A DNA stretch of 22,655 nucleotides from CAZIPZ01 sp964541075 (GCA_964541075.1 CAZIPZ010000042.1:1-22655), one strand, 5' to 3'. Numbered from the stretch's first letter, positions 8,208-16,634 are shown. Made by a program: numbers and translations. The notes: a model not told the origin generated them from the letters alone.

Positions 8208-10502
8208 CTAAGTCTTTACCCGCAAAAGCATCCATACCCCAGCAGAACCGAATATGAGGTTGGGGAACCAGGCTGCAATCAACGGCGAGAGACGATTGAT
8301 TCCGCCGAGCTTGTCAAAGAGCTCAAACGTTGACCAATAGAAGATACCCACGGCCACGCAAAGCCCGATTCCGTAAAAGGCCCCCCTCTTTCCAGTAGTG
8401 AAAGAAAACGGCACACCAATGATCACCATGATGAAGGACACCAGCGGGAACGACAGCTTGCGGTAAAGTTCCACGGTAAGGTTGCTCACGTCAAATCCAC
8501 TCTGCTGCAAATCATCCACATAACGGCGAAGCTCCACGTACGTCATCTGCGCCGCCGTTCGCACTTCCTTTTTGAAATAATCGGGCCGATCGGCGAGAGG
8601 AAAGTCCGTCTTCCGGAACTCCCGGTAATCCACCGTTCGATCGTCGCGCAGGATTCGCTGCCAGCCGTCTTCAAATATCCATCCCGAGGCGGACCAAGTC
8701 GCTTTGTTCGCGAACACCCATTCCCTCAGTTCGAATGTGTCGGGCTGGAAGGCGAATATTGAAAAGCCCCCAAAAAGATTCTGGTTGGAGTCGAAGTAGT
8801 TGTAGTGGTAGATGCGTTCGTCGGATCCCACCATCCACTTGCGCTGCGGGTCCCGGTAGGTCTGCTGAGCTCTACCCTTGATGACATTCCGATATGCGTC
8901 CTGTCGCTGATTTGCGAAAGGCAGCATAAAGTCCTGAACTAGGTAAATCCCCATGGAAAGCAGCAGACCCATTAGGAGCAGGGGCATCGCCATTCGATAC
9001 AAGCTGATCGCGCCAGCTTTCACCGCGAGAATTTCGTTCGTTTTTGTCAAGGCGCCCAGGTTGATGAGAGTCGCCAGCAGCACAGTGAGTGGAATAACGT
9101 AATAAAAAATTTGAGGAAGCAGATAGAAAAAGTAGTTCACAACGACCGAAGTCGCGACGCGATTCCTGACTATGTCGGGCAGAAGTTCGAACAATGTCAC
9201 TATGATAAACAACGCCACGAACACAACCAGCACCAGTGCGAAGAAGAACCAAAATCCCCGCAGAACGTAAATGTCCAGGACGCGCAGAAACTTTGGATGA
9301 TGCGTCAGAGAATACGCCCAACGGCTCAGATGTTTTCGCGTCGGTTTGATCGCCGACAGCTTGTCCGAAATCACATCCATTAGAGCCGCCGTGCGGCCAA
9401 GCACGCCGTTTTCATGCTCGCGATTTGCTCTGGCCAACAACACGGCGCCAAGGATTGCGAAGCCGATATTCGGCAACCATGCCCCCAAAAACGGCGAAAA
9501 CTTCTCGTCCCCCGCGAGGCGAGTGCCTCCGATGAAAAGGAGATAGTACGTCAGCATGAGCATCAAACTGATCACGAGCCCCATGGACTTTCCGCCTCGC
9601 GTGGTGGAAACACCTAACGGGAGTCCGGCGAGAGCGAAAGCGAGACACGCGAATGGAAGTGCAATGCGGCGATGCAGTTCCACCTGTTCTTCGTATGTCG
9701 CAGCATCCGATCGCAGTTTCGCCCAAAGCTCTGCAGACGAAGTTTCCAGCGGCGGCAAGTTGTCCGGCGGCGGAGGAGGCTGGGGGAGTGGAATCGGTAT
9801 CGTTGTTGTTTTGAATGTTGAGAAGGAGTATCGGTCTGGGGACACGGGCGAAACGATGTGCGTGTTGCCGTCGTTGAGCGAAAGTTGAAACGTCCGGTTT
9901 CGTTCGTCTTTGACCAGGCTTCCTTGCCGGGCGAATGTAACTCGCGGATCATCCGGATTGCGCATGTCCGCGACCATGATGCCGCGCCACGTCAGACCGT
10001 CTTGCGCGATTTCCTGAACATACAAAATAAGGTTTGCAAGGCTCTCGTTGAAAACGCGCGGCTGCAGCTCCAGCGACACCTGTTTGATGGTGATATTGTG
10101 CTTCAGCGCCCGAAGTTGCGCCGCTGTTTTGGGAGCAAGGGACAGCGTCACCCAGAGACAAGCGATCCAGGCGATAGCGGCGAGCAGAAACACCGGGAAA
10201 AGCAGGCGGTTCATTGAAACCCCGGCCGACCGAAAGGCCACCGCCTCGCTGTCGGACGACATCCGTCCAAACCCGGTTAGAATTCCTACTAGANNNNNNN
10301 NNNTGGGGATCGTAAATGTCAGGACGGTCGGAATAATCGCTACCGAGATGGCCCAGACTTCCGTTAATGTCACGGATTGGCGGACCATGACTTCTAGAAG
10401 AGATCCGATCTCACGGGAGAATGCCACGAAGGTCAAGGCTGACAATGCGATGAGGCAGGGAGCCAGTATCTCTCGAAAGACGTAGCGGTCAATGATCTTC
10501 AT
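8208..10502 (-). CDS. LptF-LptG fusion, LPS export permease
   Basis: LptF and LptG are normally separate inner-membrane proteins that, with the LptB ATPase, extract LPS from the inner membrane and pass it to the LptC/LptA bridge. Here 764 residues hold both. The first half (about 1-370) has the LptF pattern: N-terminal IDRYVFREIL, GFGRMSSDSEAVAFRSAG after a membrane pair, a periplasmic beta domain with a proline-rich stretch near residue 240, and three closing membrane segments. The second half (about 400-764) restarts with LDIYVLRGFWFFF, contains NEILAVKAGAISLYRM, a second beta domain, and a last membrane bundle beginning KLSFPLVSFIMVIIGVPFSF, as in LptG. No stop or start separates them. A 10-N gap falls in the first half with the frame preserved. 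Fused LptF/LptG proteins are, to my knowledge, seen in Acidobacteria. Confidence 0.9.
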   Translation of the reverse strand: MKIIDRYVFREILAPCLIALSALTFVAFSREIGSLLEVMVRQSVTLTEVWAISVAIIPTVLTFTIPXXXXLVGILTGFGRMSSDSEAVAFRSAGVSMNRLLFPVFLLAAIAWIACLWVTLSLAPKTAAQLRALKHNITIKQVSLELQPRVFNESLANLILYVQEIAQDGLTWRGIMVADMRNPDDPRVTFARQGSLVKDERNRTFQLSLNDGNTHIVSPVSPDRYSFSTFKTTTIPIPLPQPPPPPDNLPPLETSSAELWAKLRSDAATYEEQVELHRRIALPFACLAFALAGLPLGVSTTRGGKSMGLVISLMLMLTYYLLFIGGTRLAGDEKFSPFLGAWLPNIGFAILGAVLLARANREHENGVLGRTAALMDVISDKLSAIKPTRKHLSRWAYSLTHHPKFLRVLDIYVLRGFWFFFALVLVVFVALFIIVTLFELLPDIVRNRVATSVVVNYFFYLLPQIFYYVIPLTVLLATLINLGALTKTNEILAVKAGAISLYRMAMPLLLMGLLLSMGIYLVQDFMLPFANQRQDAYRNVIKGRAQQTYRDPQRKWMVGSDERIYHYNYFDSNQNLFGGFSIFAFQPDTFELREWVFANKATWSASGWIFEDGWQRILRDDRTVDYREFRKTDFPLADRPDYFKKEVRTAAQMTYVELRRYVDDLQQSGFDVSNLTVELYRKLSFPLVSFIMVIIGVPFSFTTGKRGAFYGIGLCVAVGIFYWSTFELFDKLGGINRLSPLIAAWFPNLIFGSAGVWMLLRVKT
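10294..10303. other. assembly gap of 10 N inside lptFG
   Basis: Ten N interrupt the gene between TIP and LVGILTGFG of the first LptF membrane region. Frame is kept on both sides only if the true number of missing bases is 1 modulo 3. Ten is a common placeholder, so the real length is unknown. It is not evidence for a broken gene. Confidence 0.98.
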
Positions 10503-10566
10503 AATCTGTAGAAGCCAGAAACCATAATATATCGAAGAGATACTTAGGAGTCAGTAGCCCAGCTTC

Positions 10567-12126
10567 ATGCCTAGACTTGTTTCTTTCCTTTGGCACATGC
10601 ACCAGCCTTTTTATAAAGACCTCGTACGCCAGAAATATGTTTTGCCTTGGGCGTACCTTCACGGCGCCAAAGACTACCTTGGGATGCCCTCGCTGCTCGA
10701 GGAGTTTCCTGACGTTCATCAAACGTTCAATCTCGTGCCTTCGCTGATTCTGCAGTTGGAAGAGTATGCGCGGGGAGACGCACAGGATGAGTCGCTTGAG
10801 ATGGCATTCATGCCTGTGGAGCAATTATCACCCGACCAACGCGGTCAGATTCTGGAGCGCTTTTTTCCCGCGCCGGTCCGAACGATGTTGCAGCCGTATC
10901 CTCGGTACTTCGAGCTCTACGAACGGAGAAGCGATCCCTCGCGCCATTCGTTCTCCGACCAGGATATCCGCGACATCCAAGTATGGTGGACGCTGGCATG
11001 GCTCGATCACGATCTTCGTCCAGGCGATCTGCTGGAGAAGGGAAGGGACTTCAGCGAGGACGACAAAGTCCGCCTTCGAAAAATAGTGCTGGGTATTCTT
11101 CGCAGGATTGTTCCTCAGTACCGGCGCATGCAGGATGTCGGTTCAATTGAAATCTCAACAACACCGTTTTATCACCCCATCCTTCCACTGCTGATCGATA
11201 GCCGCGTTGATGATCGGAACGTGCCGCTTTCTTTTCATTGTCCTTACGATGCTCGTGAACAGCTTTCTCGGGCTCGATCTTTTATTCAGGATCGTTTTGG
11301 CCGCGAACCCGCGGGTCTATGGCCATCGGAAGGGTCGGTTTCCAACGATGTTGCGCTTCTCGCGTCGTCCCTTGGTTTTCGATGGATGGCCACGGATGAA
11401 GGCATCCTTCCCAAATCGGGCATCAATCTGAACGGCGATGATCACAACCGTCTCTACCACCCTTATCGCCGCGGCGACATGACCGTGTTTTTCCGGGATC
11501 GAAGCTTGTCCGATCTGATCGGCTTTCACTATATGCATGGCCGGCCTCAGGACAGCGCCAACGATTTAATCCGGCGCGTCAAGGAGATTCCTGACGGGAG
11601 TCACGTGGTGATCGCGCTTGATGGGGAGAATCCGTGGGACTACTACATGAACAGCGGTCGGGATTTTCTGAGACGCCTGTTCGAAGGTATTCAAAAGGAG
11701 CCCGCCCTCGAAGCTGTGACTCTGTCGGAAGCGGCGTCGCGCATGCCGGCCGAAAACCTGGACTGGCTTGCGCCAGGCTCCTGGGCCGGCGGACATTTTT
11801 ACATTTGGATCGGCCATCCCGAAGATCATCAGGCCTGGGATTGGATCGCGCGCGCACGCGCGGCGCTTATGGAAAGGCGCGACCAGGTTCCGAAGAAGGA
11901 CTGGGAGCTCGCCTACGAAGAACTGCTCATTGCGGAAGGAAGCGATTGGATGTGGTGGTTCGGGAACGACTTTTCCAGCGACAGCGATGCGATTTTCGAT
12001 GCACTGTTCCGCCAGCACATCGGAAACATCTACGATCTCATCGGGCTTCCTCAACCTCAGGGTTTGAACGAGCCCATCAAGAAGACGCTCGAAGGAAGAA
12101 AACTTGTGATGGCGCCGCCGGAATGA
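10567..12126 (+). CDS. glycoside hydrolase family 57 protein
   Basis: GH57 enzymes are retaining alpha-glucan hydrolases, branching enzymes and 4-alpha-glucanotransferases with a (beta/alpha)7 barrel. This 519-residue protein begins with FLWHMHQPFYKD, holding the HQP motif of conserved region 1 (12-14). Region 3 appears as GLWPSEGSVS, with Glu255 the probable nucleophile, and region 4 as ALDGENPWDYY, with Asp352 the probable acid/base. The tail SDWMWWFGNDFSSDSDAIF resembles the C-terminal end of amylopullulanase-like members. No signal peptide is seen, so it probably acts in the cytoplasm on glycogen or maltodextrin. Exact activity cannot be assigned, and no glycogen genes flank it. The ATG has no well-placed ribosome site (TAGGAG is 16 bases upstream). 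It is divergent from lptFG across 64 bp. Confidence 0.88.
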   Translation: MPRLVSFLWHMHQPFYKDLVRQKYVLPWAYLHGAKDYLGMPSLLEEFPDVHQTFNLVPSLILQLEEYARGDAQDESLEMAFMPVEQLSPDQRGQILERFFPAPVRTMLQPYPRYFELYERRSDPSRHSFSDQDIRDIQVWWTLAWLDHDLRPGDLLEKGRDFSEDDKVRLRKIVLGILRRIVPQYRRMQDVGSIEISTTPFYHPILPLLIDSRVDDRNVPLSFHCPYDAREQLSRARSFIQDRFGREPAGLWPSEGSVSNDVALLASSLGFRWMATDEGILPKSGINLNGDDHNRLYHPYRRGDMTVFFRDRSLSDLIGFHYMHGRPQDSANDLIRRVKEIPDGSHVVIALDGENPWDYYMNSGRDFLRRLFEGIQKEPALEAVTLSEAASRMPAENLDWLAPGSWAGGHFYIWIGHPEDHQAWDWIARARAALMERRDQVPKKDWELAYEELLIAEGSDWMWWFGNDFSSDSDAIFDALFRQHIGNIYDLIGLPQPQGLNEPIKKTLEGRKLVMAPPE

Positions 12127-12138
12127 CGCTGATGCCAG

Positions 12139-12780
12139 TTAGAGCAGATCTTCCAGGACCCGAATCAACTCGTCTTGGGGTAGTTTCGCCGTGGCGGTGC
12201 AGGCTCTCCCGTCTTCCTGCCAAAACACGGTTGAGTCGCCGTCGCTCTCAAACAAAAGGCCCGGTCCTCCGCGCAGATCAATGCGCTCGGGCTTTGTGAC
12301 GCCTCCGAAGCGTTCCTCTTCAGGCTTCTTTGATTTCGCAAATGCAGCTTCGTCCAACACTGGGGGAGGCACTGGAGATTTTGGTGTGCGGAAGGAATAC
12401 AAAACCAACTGTCCGCCCTTCCTTAATTCGAAGACCTGACGCACCACCGGATAAAAAACGACCTCGACTTCGCGTCGAAAGATTTTGATCTTCTGCCTCC
12501 CGCCATCTGCAGTCTCGACAGAGGTGCGTTTCCCTTCGGCCTCGGAAAGTCCAAGCAACTCGATGCCGGCTAGACGCTCGGCCTCGGAGTAAGTCGCCGT
12601 TCTAAAATCCTTCAGTTCGACATACGTGATGATGGGATTCGGATGTCTTGCTGGAACATACGGAATGCCGGGCGGCACTTGAGCGAGCGCCGGCGCGGAA
12701 ACCAGCAGGATCAGAAGAAACCCTGTAAGCAGAAACATTGCGAACATTATAATCAAGAACCGATGGAAGCCACAGTACAT
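12139..12780 (-). CDS. exported protein of unknown function
   Basis: The protein has a strongly hydrophobic leader ending in SAPALA-Q, a convincing type I signal peptide, so it is probably periplasmic or secreted. The mature part is about 180 residues, mixed charged and beta-rich, with a proline-rich PKSPVPPPV segment in its middle and DGDSTVFWQEDGRACTATAKL near the C-terminus. I do not recognise a family. The start is uncertain. The ATG at 12780 gives 213 residues and overlaps the first codons of the divergent MOSC gene. The ATG at 12747 gives 202 residues with a compact leader and leaves 15 bp between the two genes. Neither has a good ribosome site. Its 3' end lies 12 bp from the convergent GH57 stop. 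Confidence 0.7.
   Translation of the reverse strand: MYCGFHRFLIIMFAMFLLTGFLLILLVSAPALAQVPPGIPYVPARHPNPIITYVELKDFRTATYSEAERLAGIELLGLSEAEGKRTSVETADGGRQKIKIFRREVEVVFYPVVRQVFELRKGGQLVLYSFRTPKSPVPPPVLDEAAFAKSKKPEEERFGGVTKPERIDLRGGPGLLFESDGDSTVFWQEDGRACTATAKLPQDELIRVLEDLL
12748..12753 (+). promoter_or_regulatory. candidate -10 box for the MOSC-thiD run
   Basis: A consensus TATAAT lies 9 bp before the MOSC ATG. Transcription from it would start at or just before the ATG and give a nearly leaderless mRNA, which agrees with the lack of a ribosome site. The -35 position (about 12724-12730) matches poorly, so this is weak. Confidence 0.25.
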
Positions 12781-13188
12781 GCGCTTTTCGTTGCTCCCGC
12801 GAAAAAAGCCAAGTCCATTCCCGTGTCGATGGTCATGGCCGCACTGACCGGTTTTGAAGGCGATCACCACATGAGCGCAACTAGCCGCCGGCAGATTTTG
12901 ATGGTGTCTCTCGACGTGCTGCGCGAGTTCGAACTGCAGCCGGGTTCGTTGTGCGAAAACGTCGTTGTCGATGGTGTGGATGTGATGGCGTTGGTTGAGG
13001 GACAGCGGGTTCGAATCGGCGAGGCCTTACTCGAAGTGACCAGCCCGTGCGAGCCCTGCGGTCAAATGGATCGGATAAGGTCGGGGCTGAAGGCGTCTCT
13101 CCGCGACCGGCGTGGAATGTTCGTCAAGGTGTTAAGCGCCGGCGTCATCCGCGTAGGAGATCCTCTGAAATTGCTTGATGGCGGCTGA
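12763..13188 (+). CDS. MOSC domain-containing protein
   Basis: A stand-alone MOSC domain of 141 residues. MOSC domains occur in molybdenum cofactor sulfurases and small bacterial proteins and are thought to handle sulfur or bind molybdenum cofactor. The fold signature is visible: FEGDHHMSATSRRQILMVS near the N-terminus, PGSLCENVVVDGVDV in the middle, and SPCEPCGQMDRI, whose Cys96 and Cys99 sit where the conserved MOSC cysteine is expected. The sequence ends with the usual VGDPLKLL strand. I start at the ATG at 12763. A longer frame to 12643 has low-complexity, non-homologous sequence antisense to the neighbouring signal peptide. thiD begins 19 bp after the stop, suggesting co-transcription. 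Its physiological substrate is unknown. Confidence 0.85.
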   Translation: MEATVHALFVAPAKKAKSIPVSMVMAALTGFEGDHHMSATSRRQILMVSLDVLREFELQPGSLCENVVVDGVDVMALVEGQRVRIGEALLEVTSPCEPCGQMDRIRSGLKASLRDRRGMFVKVLSAGVIRVGDPLKLLDGG

Positions 13189-13207
13189 TGGTTCTCGAGA
13201 GTTCTCA

Positions 13208-14008
13208 ATGATTGCCAAGGCTCTTACTATCGCAGGATCCGATTCGAGCGGCGGAGCCGGAATTCAAGCCGACCTGAAAACATTCGCCCGCGTCGGTGTC
13301 TATGGAATGTCGGTGATCACAGCGCTGACGGCGCAAAACACCGTCGAGGTTTCCGGCGTCCTGGAGACGCCGGCCGCGTTTGTTGCATGCCAGCTCGATT
13401 CGGTCGTTTCCGACATCCGTCCGGACGCGGTCAAGACTGGAATGCTCGGAACAGCCGCAATCATCGAAGTCGTCGCCGCAAAGATACGTGAATATCAACT
13501 GTTAAATCTGGTCGTGGATCCTGTCATGGTCTCGACTTCCGGCGCACCACTGCTACAGGCTCAAGCAATCGACATCTTTCGTCGCGCTTTATTGCCTCTG
13601 GCGCTTATCATTACCCCAAACATCGACGAAGCAGCCTTACTGGGAGGGAAACGGATTGTCACTCCGGACGACATGGAGGAAGCTGCTCTTGCGATCCACG
13701 GCATGGGCGCACGCAATGTTCTTCTTAAAGGCGGACACATGGAAGGCGATGCGATTGATGTGCTGTTCGACGGGAGCAATTTTGTGCATCTGAAAGCCCC
13801 GCGCATCGAGACGCGCGACTCTCACGGGACGGGTTGTGTGTTGTCTTCCGCAATAGCGGGCCGGCTTGCGCTCGGAGACTCTGTTCAATCAGCCGTTCGG
13901 TTCGGAAAAGAATTGGTTACTGAAGCTATTCGGAATGGATTAAGGATTGGAGCAGGGCGCGGCCCATGCAATCCACTTGGGAGTGGGGTTTCATGGCAAT
14001 CAAAGTGA
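13208..14008 (+). CDS. thiD: hydroxymethylpyrimidine/phosphomethylpyrimidine kinase ThiD
   Basis: ThiD phosphorylates HMP and HMP-phosphate to give HMP-diphosphate, the pyrimidine half of thiamine. The sequence is a clear ribokinase-fold member: ALTIAGSDSSGGAGIQADLKTF at the N-terminus, VVDPVMVSTSGAPLL in the middle, and SHGTGCVLSSAIAG (catalytic loop GTGC at 207-210) near the C-terminus. With the ATG at 13208 it is 266 residues, the normal size, beginning just before the first strand. A TTG at 13175 would add eleven unrelated residues and overlap the MOSC gene. No other thiamine gene is in the window. The last 16 bases overlap the next gene's start. Confidence 0.93.
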   Translation: MIAKALTIAGSDSSGGAGIQADLKTFARVGVYGMSVITALTAQNTVEVSGVLETPAAFVACQLDSVVSDIRPDAVKTGMLGTAAIIEVVAAKIREYQLLNLVVDPVMVSTSGAPLLQAQAIDIFRRALLPLALIITPNIDEAALLGGKRIVTPDDMEEAALAIHGMGARNVLLKGGHMEGDAIDVLFDGSNFVHLKAPRIETRDSHGTGCVLSSAIAGRLALGDSVQSAVRFGKELVTEAIRNGLRIGAGRGPCNPLGSGVSWQSK

Positions 14009-14322
14009 ACGGCAAGGATATGAAGGACGCAGTGATCAAAACCGAGCAGTTTGAAATGAGACTTCTGGAGTTCACACCCGACAACATGCGAATCAGCGTT
14101 AAGGAAGTCCACGGCGAGTCCTTTAACTTCGTTCCACGATTTTTGTCGATCGTTTATCCCGAAAAGACAATCAATGCGAAAGACGTGGGTGTGATTGCAG
14201 TAGGCGCCAAAAAGACTGTCGAGGCGAATGTTCAATTCATGGAGAAACTTCGCATCGAGCCCTTCATGGCGATGGACCTCCGTTACTCCCGGCTGAAGCT
14301 TGCAACGATCCTTGTCGAGTGA
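13993..14322 (+). CDS. small hypothetical protein (109 residues)
   Basis: I do not recognise this protein. It has no signal peptide or membrane segment, begins MAIKVNGKDMKDAVIK and looks like a small mixed alpha/beta cytoplasmic protein with repeated short beta-strand-like stretches (MRISVKEV, FLSIVYP, VGVIAVGAKKTVEANVQF). The ATG at 13993 is preferred because GGGG lies five bases upstream and the preceding nine codons (to an ATG at 13966) read as thiD sequence in another frame. It overlaps the thiD end by 16 bases, and its TGA overlaps the GTG of the following TPR gene (GTGA). Such tight packing argues that it is real and translated with its neighbours. Confidence 0.7.
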   Translation: MAIKVNGKDMKDAVIKTEQFEMRLLEFTPDNMRISVKEVHGESFNFVPRFLSIVYPEKTINAKDVGVIAVGAKKTVEANVQFMEKLRIEPFMAMDLRYSRLKLATILVE

Positions 14323-16457
14323 CTTCAGAATCACCCATGAAGCGCGCTTCAAAGGTCTCACCTCCCAAAAAGACAAACTGGATAGTGCTGCACCTTACGG
14401 TCCTCGTCTTTCTATCCGTGGCTGTTTACTGGCCCAGTCTCCACGGAGAATTCGTCTTTGATGATCAGCAGGTCATTCTTCAGAACCCGGACCTAATGAA
14501 CATTCGAAGTTTGGGGGACGTTTTTTCCCTCGGTATGACCTGGCGGCAGCTTCTCTATTTCACTTATGGCTTTAATTATTATTTGGGCGGCGTTGACACA
14601 TTCACCTATCACATCTTGAACGTCGCTTTTCACGCCATCAACACCCTGCTTGTTTTCTTCGTCATTCTGGCGGCGGCCGGAGAAGAACCGCGCCGCGAGT
14701 TTGCCGCTTTCGCAGGAGCTGCGATCTTCGCCGTTCATACGATGCTGACTGGCGCGGTGAGCTACGTTACCGGACGTTCCTCCGTGCTGTGCGCCACGTT
14801 CTACTTCCTGGCCGTTTTGCTCTTCCTCAGAAGCCTTTCGACGGAGACTCGGAACATGCGCATTCTGCAGCTGTCGCTGGCTGGTGTGGCGGGCTTTCTT
14901 GCCTGGCAAACCAAGCAAGAGGCCATCACGCTGCCTTTTTTCCTTGCGGCCGTCCTGTTTCTAAAGAGCGAGAAGAAAGATTGGCGGGTCGTAGCCGCAT
15001 TGGCCGCAATACCGTTCATCGTTCTGATTTTTATTCGAAGCGAAATCATCAACCTCTATTCCGAGGTCATGAACAATCGACAGCAGACGATTGCCGGGTT
15101 CGAGGCGGTGTTGTCTCCAGCGAACTATTTCCGGACATATGTGACGTCCGTTGTCGGTTATTACTTTCCGCGGTTCGTCTTTCCCACTGGTTTGAGCATT
15201 GATCCTCAGATCGCGGTTGCATCTCACTGGTATAGCCTGGAGTTTTTGTTTGCGGTTGTGGTCCTGGGAGGGATCGTGTGGGCTTTTTTCAGAACGCGAA
15301 AGCAGCCGCCGTTATTGGCTGTGGGTTTGGCGGCCTTGATGGTTTCTCCCCTGACAGCTTATGTCGCCATGCCCATGTCCGACATTGTGCAGGAGCATCG
15401 AGCGTACATACCGGGGCTGGGCATCGCTCTGTTGTTCGCCGCTGTTTTCCTTTGGACTGCACGCAAAATGCCCGCGGCCAGCTGGCCGGCATTGGCAATA
15501 GTCGTTCTGGTTTTCAGTTCGATGACGATCAGTCGCAACACAGTCTGGGCGACAAACATCGGCGTATGGACCGATGCCGAGGCCAAAGGCCCGCAAAAAC
15601 CAAGGACTCACTTCAACCTCGGCCAGACCTATCACGTAAGAGGACGCCTCGACGAAGCTATCAGGGAATACGAGCACGCTCTGGCGCTGAAGCCCGACTT
15701 GTATGCCGCGTACGCCAACATCGGAGCGATATATCTCGATCGCGGGAACCTTCCTAAGGGCGAGGAAATGTTGTTGAAAGTGACTCAACTGGCGCCAGAA
15801 ATGGGCGAAGGGTTTGTAAACCTCGGCGTCCTCTATATGCGACAGCAGCAGACCGACAAAGCCCTTGAGGTGCTTGATCGCGCAATCGAATTGAATCCGA
15901 ACGCGTTTGCGGCGTATTTCAACAAAGGTGAAGCCCTCACGCTGAAAAAAGACTTCAAGGCCGCGACCCAGAACTATGAGAAAGCGATCAGCATACGGCC
16001 TGATATCCCATCATTTCACCTGTCGCTGGGGATCGCCCGATCACAGATGGGAGACCATGAAGGTGCGGAAAAAGAATTCACGTCTCTGCTGGACGGACCT
16101 CTCGCAGCACAAGGGTATCGAAGCCTTGGCGTGATCTATAACCATGCCAGGGAACCGAACAAAGCGGTGGAATTCTTGAAACAGGCGGTCCGCATCCGGC
16201 CGGACTATGCGGAGGCGCATCATGACCTTGCGATCATCTATTTAAACCAGAAGAAAACGGATGACGCGATCGAACACTTGAAAAGCACATTGGCCCAGCA
16301 ACCTTCATATGGACCGGGAGTCATGAATCTTGCTCTGGCGTATCAAATGAAGGGCGACGTGGGCGACGCCAAACAAGTCCTTGAAGACTACCTTCGAAGA
16401 TTCGGAAACACGCCGGAAGCATCGCAGATTCAGCAGCGTCTGGCCGCACTGAAATAG
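14319..16457 (+). CDS. TMTC-like membrane protein with C-terminal TPR repeats
   Basis: The 712-residue protein has two parts. Residues about 20-420 form a polytopic membrane domain with roughly ten hydrophobic segments. A first loop carries FVFDDQQVILQNP, with an Asp48-Asp49 pair, and then YHILNVAFHAINTLL. This acidic-loop arrangement is typical of GT-C glycosyltransferases, including the protein O-mannosyltransferases called TMTC. Residues about 429-712 hold eight consecutive TPR units (for example YANIGAIYLDRGNL and GFVNLGVLYMRQQQ), probably on the opposite face from the acidic loop. Glycosyl transfer to surface proteins is plausible but unproven. The GTG start overlaps the upstream stop (GTGA), with an ATG at 14337 as an alternative. 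Confidence 0.82.
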   Translation: MTSESPMKRASKVSPPKKTNWIVLHLTVLVFLSVAVYWPSLHGEFVFDDQQVILQNPDLMNIRSLGDVFSLGMTWRQLLYFTYGFNYYLGGVDTFTYHILNVAFHAINTLLVFFVILAAAGEEPRREFAAFAGAAIFAVHTMLTGAVSYVTGRSSVLCATFYFLAVLLFLRSLSTETRNMRILQLSLAGVAGFLAWQTKQEAITLPFFLAAVLFLKSEKKDWRVVAALAAIPFIVLIFIRSEIINLYSEVMNNRQQTIAGFEAVLSPANYFRTYVTSVVGYYFPRFVFPTGLSIDPQIAVASHWYSLEFLFAVVVLGGIVWAFFRTRKQPPLLAVGLAALMVSPLTAYVAMPMSDIVQEHRAYIPGLGIALLFAAVFLWTARKMPAASWPALAIVVLVFSSMTISRNTVWATNIGVWTDAEAKGPQKPRTHFNLGQTYHVRGRLDEAIREYEHALALKPDLYAAYANIGAIYLDRGNLPKGEEMLLKVTQLAPEMGEGFVNLGVLYMRQQQTDKALEVLDRAIELNPNAFAAYFNKGEALTLKKDFKAATQNYEKAISIRPDIPSFHLSLGIARSQMGDHEGAEKEFTSLLDGPLAAQGYRSLGVIYNHAREPNKAVEFLKQAVRIRPDYAEAHHDLAIIYLNQKKTDDAIEHLKSTLAQQPSYGPGVMNLALAYQMKGDVGDAKQVLEDYLRRFGNTPEASQIQQRLAALK

Positions 16458-16601
16458 CGTCGGTGCGACCTTATTTGTTGGCATCGTCAGCTGGTCTCGG
16501 CCATTTGGTCGGGGAGGCCGGCGCTCATGATGATGCCGCGCTGGCCGGCTCAAAATTTCCGGAAGAAACCGCATTCAAAAAAGCCGTCAATATGATCTAA
16601 T

Positions 16602-16634
16602 GCCGCTTCAGTTTGTGAGGTTGTGTGAAGCGGT
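16602..16634 (+). promoter_or_regulatory. hairpin spanning the start codon of the giant protein
   Basis: GCCGCTTCA (16602-16610) pairs with TGAAGCGGT (16626-16634): eight Watson-Crick pairs and one G-U, around a 15-nt loop. The loop holds the likely ribosome site GAGG (16617-16620), and the stem takes in the last two bases of the GTG start. Such a structure could damp translation of this very long gene. Chance is possible. The rest of the 16458-16624 spacer has no convincing gene. Confidence 0.35.

Noticed and set aside
12643..12762. An extra 40-residue N-terminus on the MOSC protein
   Set aside because: The added residues are charged low-complexity sequence antisense to the neighbouring signal peptide, while the ATG at 12763 starts exactly at the MOSC fold.
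16463..16600. A 45-codon forward frame after the TPR gene, ending in FPEETAFKKAVNMI
   Set aside because: It reads somewhat like a protein tail but has only a GTG start, no ribosome site and no known relative. It may be chance or a decayed remnant.
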